NCBI GenBank assembly: GCA_028023455.1 | Contig: JAQFVV010012398.1 | Span: 4,734,682-4,798,681 of the forward strand | Source: Epiperipatus broadwayi | Lineage: Eukaryota; Onychophora; Udeonychophora; Euonychophora; Peripatidae | Length of the DNA stretch: 64,000 nt | Direction of reading: 5' to 3' | Part shown: piece after piece, positions 60,541 to 64,000 of the stretch | Layout: each line of letters opens with the position of its first letter | Position numbering within the stretch: position 1 is the first letter of the stretch | Notes under the pieces: generated by a model | The model's database searches: none | The model's input: the letters and a program-made list of their open reading frames with translations, nothing else | What the model was told of the DNA's origin: nothing | Program-made: the position numbers and the translations under genes

Positions 60541-61381
60541 TCTATATGGATGAGTTTTATTTGCAGGTTTCTTCTATGTAGTATTACTATCTAATGGGAT
60601 ATATTGTCAAATTTAAATAGATTACGTACTATAACAATGCTCCATTTTTATTACTTATGCTTACATTTTGAATTAAATAAAAATAATTTCCTAAAACTTC
60701 TTTACAATTTTAATATAAATATTTGTGCACTGCTAGTATCCAGCTCTTCTTAGTTGGGGATTCCAGGATAATTTGTGTTGTGTGATACAATAGTCTACAC
60801 CACAAGTCATACCTGCTGCAAAACAGTCCTACAAATCCTCCTAATAGTCCCCTGACCCTTCTTGATTTTTTAGCATCTATTTAATCTATGTTAGTCAGCT
60901 GATTATAACATACCTTCATTGCTAATGAAAGTTGCACCATACAATGTTCTACTCTTAATTTATCATATCAAATGTTTTTTTTTTGATTTAGCTTTAAGTA
61001 AGACAATATGTGGGTTATTAAAAAGAAATGCAACAAAATTAAAAATAGTTTGAAATGAGGGTTTAAAACAATAAAAAAGATAGTTATTCACTAAACTTAA
61101 AAATATGGTGGGATTAAAAGATGTTGTTGGATAAGAAGCATTTACTGGGAAAATAAGAAAAGAAAGTTAATATGACAAAATTTTAAAGATAAATGATCAA
61201 TAAGAAATATGTCATTAAGAAATATGTTAAAAAATAAAAAGTTGATTATAAATAAAGAGGAAGAATGATAGCATATTAAGAGCAAAATGTAAAAATGTAT
61301 CTGTATGTTTACCTGAAGGTTTGTAATGATAGCATTTTAGTTTTACTTATATTTTGCATTATTTCCATCATCTCTAGTTTT
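60541..61381. other. Unrecognised sequence upstream of the LINE reverse transcriptase
   Basis: Any 5' part of the downstream LINE, including endonuclease and first ORF, is absent or unrecognisable. Short patches (about 60740-60920) are less AT-rich but have no motif. Confidence 0.4.
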
Positions 61382-61462
61382 CAATTTGCAAAGAAAGGTA
61401 GTTTCACAGCTGAGGCACTCTGCCTATTCAGGTTAATTATGGATTATACAAGAAAAAAATAA

Positions 61463-63040
61463 AAGTCAAAGCCAATAGTTGTCCAACTTGATATTTCAGC
61501 TGCTTTTGACTCAGTCAGAATTCCTCAACTAATACATCTTCTAAGTGGTCTGAACATTCCCACAGGTATAATGAACATCATTACTAACCTTCTATTAAAC
61601 AGACATATTGCAATTTCATTAAATGGAAAAATTTCAAACTCATTCACACCTACCAAGTCAATTCCACAGGGTTCTCCTCTTAGTCCCTTACTCTTCATTC
61701 TATATATAAATCCATTCCTTAAATCTTTAGAGATGAATCTTCCTGGATTGTACATTCCTGGTATCAATAAATCCATTCAGCACATATCCTACATGGATGA
61801 TGTGGCAGTGTTCTTACCATCTAGAAAATTCATACCGAAACTAATTCAAATTATGGACAATTTCACCATAGAGTCAGGTCTTGCATTTAACCTTAGAAAA
61901 TCTGCTGTATGGAGACTTTCATCTGGAAAATCCATTCCATCCCTTTTCACAGCTATGCCACAAAAATTTTTGGGCTTACCAATGAGTCTCTCTCATGCAG
62001 CAATGAGGAAATTAATACAAGACACTATCATGAATTCTGCAAGAAAAATAATTGATTCACTTTCAAAAGTTTATACATCATTATTTGCAAAAGCAGCCCT
62101 ACTCAACATGTTACTGTTCCCCAGAATTGCTTACTACATGCCGTTCATTAAATTCTCATCAAAATTTATCCAAAATATAAACTCTCTTTGCTCTAGATTA
62201 ATGTGGAAGGGTAAAACTGTTGCTATTAGCTTAAGAAGAGTGCAGAGACCAACAAGACTTAATGGCTTGTCACTGCATTCACTTCATGTTCTTTGTCTAC
62301 AGAAATCAAATAACATCATTACAAGACTTAATGGGATTTTTCCTGATGACTCACCTTTTCTATCTATTCATCTTACAGATACTCCACCTCCAATTAATGA
62401 TGGTTGGCTGACACAAGTCTTAATTGACATTGCAAAAATTCTCACACCTTTAACTCAAATAAAACCAACGAAACTTCGTTATTGGGATGCCTATCTTCTT
62501 CTTTTTTTTTTTTCAACAATTATCCCAGATCATAGCATTCTCACCTATACAAACTTTGCCATTATAAAGAAATATAAAAGATGTAATCTAGAGCCAAAAA
62601 ATTTGGTCTTTCTTCTAAAGCTAAATCTCAATGCCCTTCCAACAAGCCACTTTCTTGTGATGTACAGAGGTTTTTCATCTTTGGACCCTGTTTGCTCACT
62701 CTGCCATAGGGAGGATGATACCATATTTCACATTTTCAACAATTGTTTCTCTCTTCAGGGCTGTAGAATATTGATTAATAAAATTTATACACCAAAACAT
62801 CCAATTATCAACACACTCTTAAAAGATTTTGCTTATGAGGATTTTGCAATTATAAGAAGTGCAACTTTCATCACTTTCTGTCTATGGTTTGTCAGATGCT
62901 TCCTAATCTTCACGTCTGTTATACCTGATCCAACATTAATTTTTTTACAAAAATTAAAAGATATCAAAGAAAGAGATTTGAAGTTAGCTCCTCACCTAAT
63001 AGTAAATTCCACATGGAATCTTATTAATATTGGACATTAA
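61463..63040 (+). CDS. Non-LTR retrotransposon reverse transcriptase, 5'-truncated, long open frame
   Basis: This polymerase would copy LINE RNA at a nicked target. The frame is open from 61463 to its stop at 63040, and the first Met is at 61571 (489 residues). Upstream of that Met, VVQLDISAAFDSVRIPQLI carries the catalytic Asp of box A. One stop at 61460-61462 separates it from KGSFTAEALCLFRLIMDYTR in the same frame (from 61382), so the copy has at least one lesion. Counting from Met 61571, IPQGSPLSPLLFILYI (31-46) is box B, YMDD (74-77) is the active-site box C, and FLGLPM and LLFPRIAYY lie in the thumb. MWKGKTVAI and a C-x2-C-x8-H-x4-C finger (C375, C378, H387, C392) follow, as in L1/Tx1-type proteins. 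The clade call is tentative. No endonuclease is seen, and the upstream region and 3' tail are not recognisable. Confidence 0.8.
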   Translation, partial: KSKPIVVQLDISAAFDSVRIPQLIHLLSGLNIPTGIMNIITNLLLNRHIAISLNGKISNSFTPTKSIPQGSPLSPLLFILYINPFLKSLEMNLPGLYIPGINKSIQHISYMDDVAVFLPSRKFIPKLIQIMDNFTIESGLAFNLRKSAVWRLSSGKSIPSLFTAMPQKFLGLPMSLSHAAMRKLIQDTIMNSARKIIDSLSKVYTSLFAKAALLNMLLFPRIAYYMPFIKFSSKFIQNINSLCSRLMWKGKTVAISLRRVQRPTRLNGLSLHSLHVLCLQKSNNIITRLNGIFPDDSPFLSIHLTDTPPPINDGWLTQVLIDIAKILTPLTQIKPTKLRYWDAYLLLFFFSTIIPDHSILTYTNFAIIKKYKRCNLEPKNLVFLLKLNLNALPTSHFLVMYRGFSSLDPVCSLCHREDDTIFHIFNNCFSLQGCRILINKIYTPKHPIINTLLKDFAYEDFAIIRSATFITFCLWFVRCFLIFTSVIPDPTLIFLQKLKDIKERDLKLAPHLIVNSTWNLINIGH

Positions 63041-64000
63041 GTAATTTAATGGTTTATAAATATATTGCCAAATTTAATGTTTTTTTATAATTTTTTCTTT
63101 ATTGTAAACATAGTTGAATAAACCTATTTTGATACTAAAATTAAATATTAAATGTCTTTAGAAATTTTTTTTAAAACTTTATTTAAATTGTCCAATTACA
63201 TTCAACTATTATTAATAATAGCACACAGGTGAGTATATAACACAACATTTCGAGTGATATTATTCTCATCTCTTCTTCAAGTATTGTTGGCCTGACCAGA
63301 CAGTACTAGCATGGAAATCGACAATTTTCTTAAGACATTCAATATTTAATATTAGATAATGAAAGTAATCCAACGTTCAAGTACAAATATATTTATTTAT
63401 ATGACTAATAAATGTGTTGTACATTTCGGTAAGTAACACAAATGATGAGAAATTGAAGTAGTATTTGTTTATGAAGAAATGAGAGAAAAGATATTCTCAA
63501 TTGCAGCAAGCAACCTTAAGATTGTATTTCACATTTTATCATCTTTTAATTGCAGTATTATTACTTTGTATTTTTTTTTTAAAAAAATGTTTCATTTTAA
63601 AACTTTTTTACATCTATTTAGAAAAAATCATTAAAGAAAGGGCTTCAAGAGATGTTATTCGTTTTTGTTACTAATTAAGCATCACTATTTGTAAATTCTA
63701 TAATGAATATTTATTATTAGAAAATGCTTCTTTGTAACGGTTGAATAATTATTGTATTTGTTTATTATTAATCAGATAGCTATTTATAGAAATGTGTTAA
63801 TTTGAAATAAGAGAAAAAAAATTCTATTTGCAAAAATAGTCTAAAAATAATTATATTGACGTTAAATGTGTGTAGTACTATAATAGAATAATTATTTCTT
63901 AGTTTTCTTCAAAACATCGTAGAAGTAAAGTGAGTTTATTATTACTTGTTTTATAAGTTTTAAGTTATTTCGATGGCTAATGATATCTGAATATTCGATG
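63041..64000. other. AT-rich non-coding sequence, possible LINE 3' region
   Basis: The first few hundred bases could be the 3' untranslated part of the LINE, but no poly(A) or repeat end is clear. A block at 63240-63290 (ACAACATTTCGAGTGATATT and CTCATCTCTTCTTCAAGT) has the look of a repeat-element end and may fold. Nothing else is supported. Confidence 0.4.

Noticed and set aside
61525-61776. 83-codon minus-strand frame
   Set aside because: It is the shadow of the LINE reverse transcriptase frame on the opposite strand.

Overview
The window looks like non-genic nuclear DNA from an animal with an AT-rich genome: roughly three quarters A+T by eye, full of TA-rich microsatellites and decayed transposable elements. 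I found no conventional multi-exon host gene that I can name. Every protein-coding signal that I can place in a family belongs to a mobile element: a hAT transposase, an RTE-type LINE, a CR1/jockey-type LINE, two further LINE reverse transcriptases and a Penelope-like element. This mix (tRNA-derived SINEs, RTE, CR1-like, GIY-YIG Penelope-like, BED-finger hAT) fits an invertebrate such as a mollusc, for example a cephalopod, or an arthropod. Nothing in the sequence is diagnostic of one taxon.

Layout. 1-4.5 kb: AT-rich DNA with one palindromic MITE (2867-3073) and a half copy of it. 4.5-7.15 kb: a near-complete but dead hAT transposon on the minus strand, with both ends visible. 7.15-23.4 kb: mostly unrecognised AT-rich sequence with a fold-back repeat family (FB1), a long palindrome at 10.5-11.1 kb and a purine-rich minus-strand coding relic with coiled-coil character at 21.4-21.9 kb. 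23.4-24.3 kb: Penelope-like relic. 24.6-26.3 kb: TAGG microsatellite, SINE-like fragments and a 65-bp tandem repeat. 28-31.6 kb: SINEs, two palindromes and an RTE relic ending at a (TA)n tract.

32.2-36.1 kb is the most structured part: a 3.3-kb fold-back with arms of about 1.1 kb, containing a second palindrome in its spacer and followed by a hAT MITE with an exact 8-bp target duplication. 38.1-39.6 kb: an inverted and tandem composite of a tRNA-derived repeat bracketed by copies of a small MITE. 40.2-41.2 kb: a minus-strand coding relic that I could not identify. 43-47.2 kb: three FB1 copies, a 200-bp MITE and a short LINE fragment. 48.8-49.1 kb: a second possible hAT MITE. 52.4-53.9, 56.2-58.1 and 61.4-63.0 kb: three different LINE reverse transcriptases. 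The last keeps an uninterrupted 489-codon frame and is the best-preserved coding sequence here. A two-unit 327-bp tandem repeat, richer in G+C than its surroundings, sits at 54.1-54.8 kb.

Taken together, this is a graveyard of old autonomous elements plus many small palindromic non-autonomous elements nested in and beside one another. The fold-back structures, rather than genes, are what stands out.
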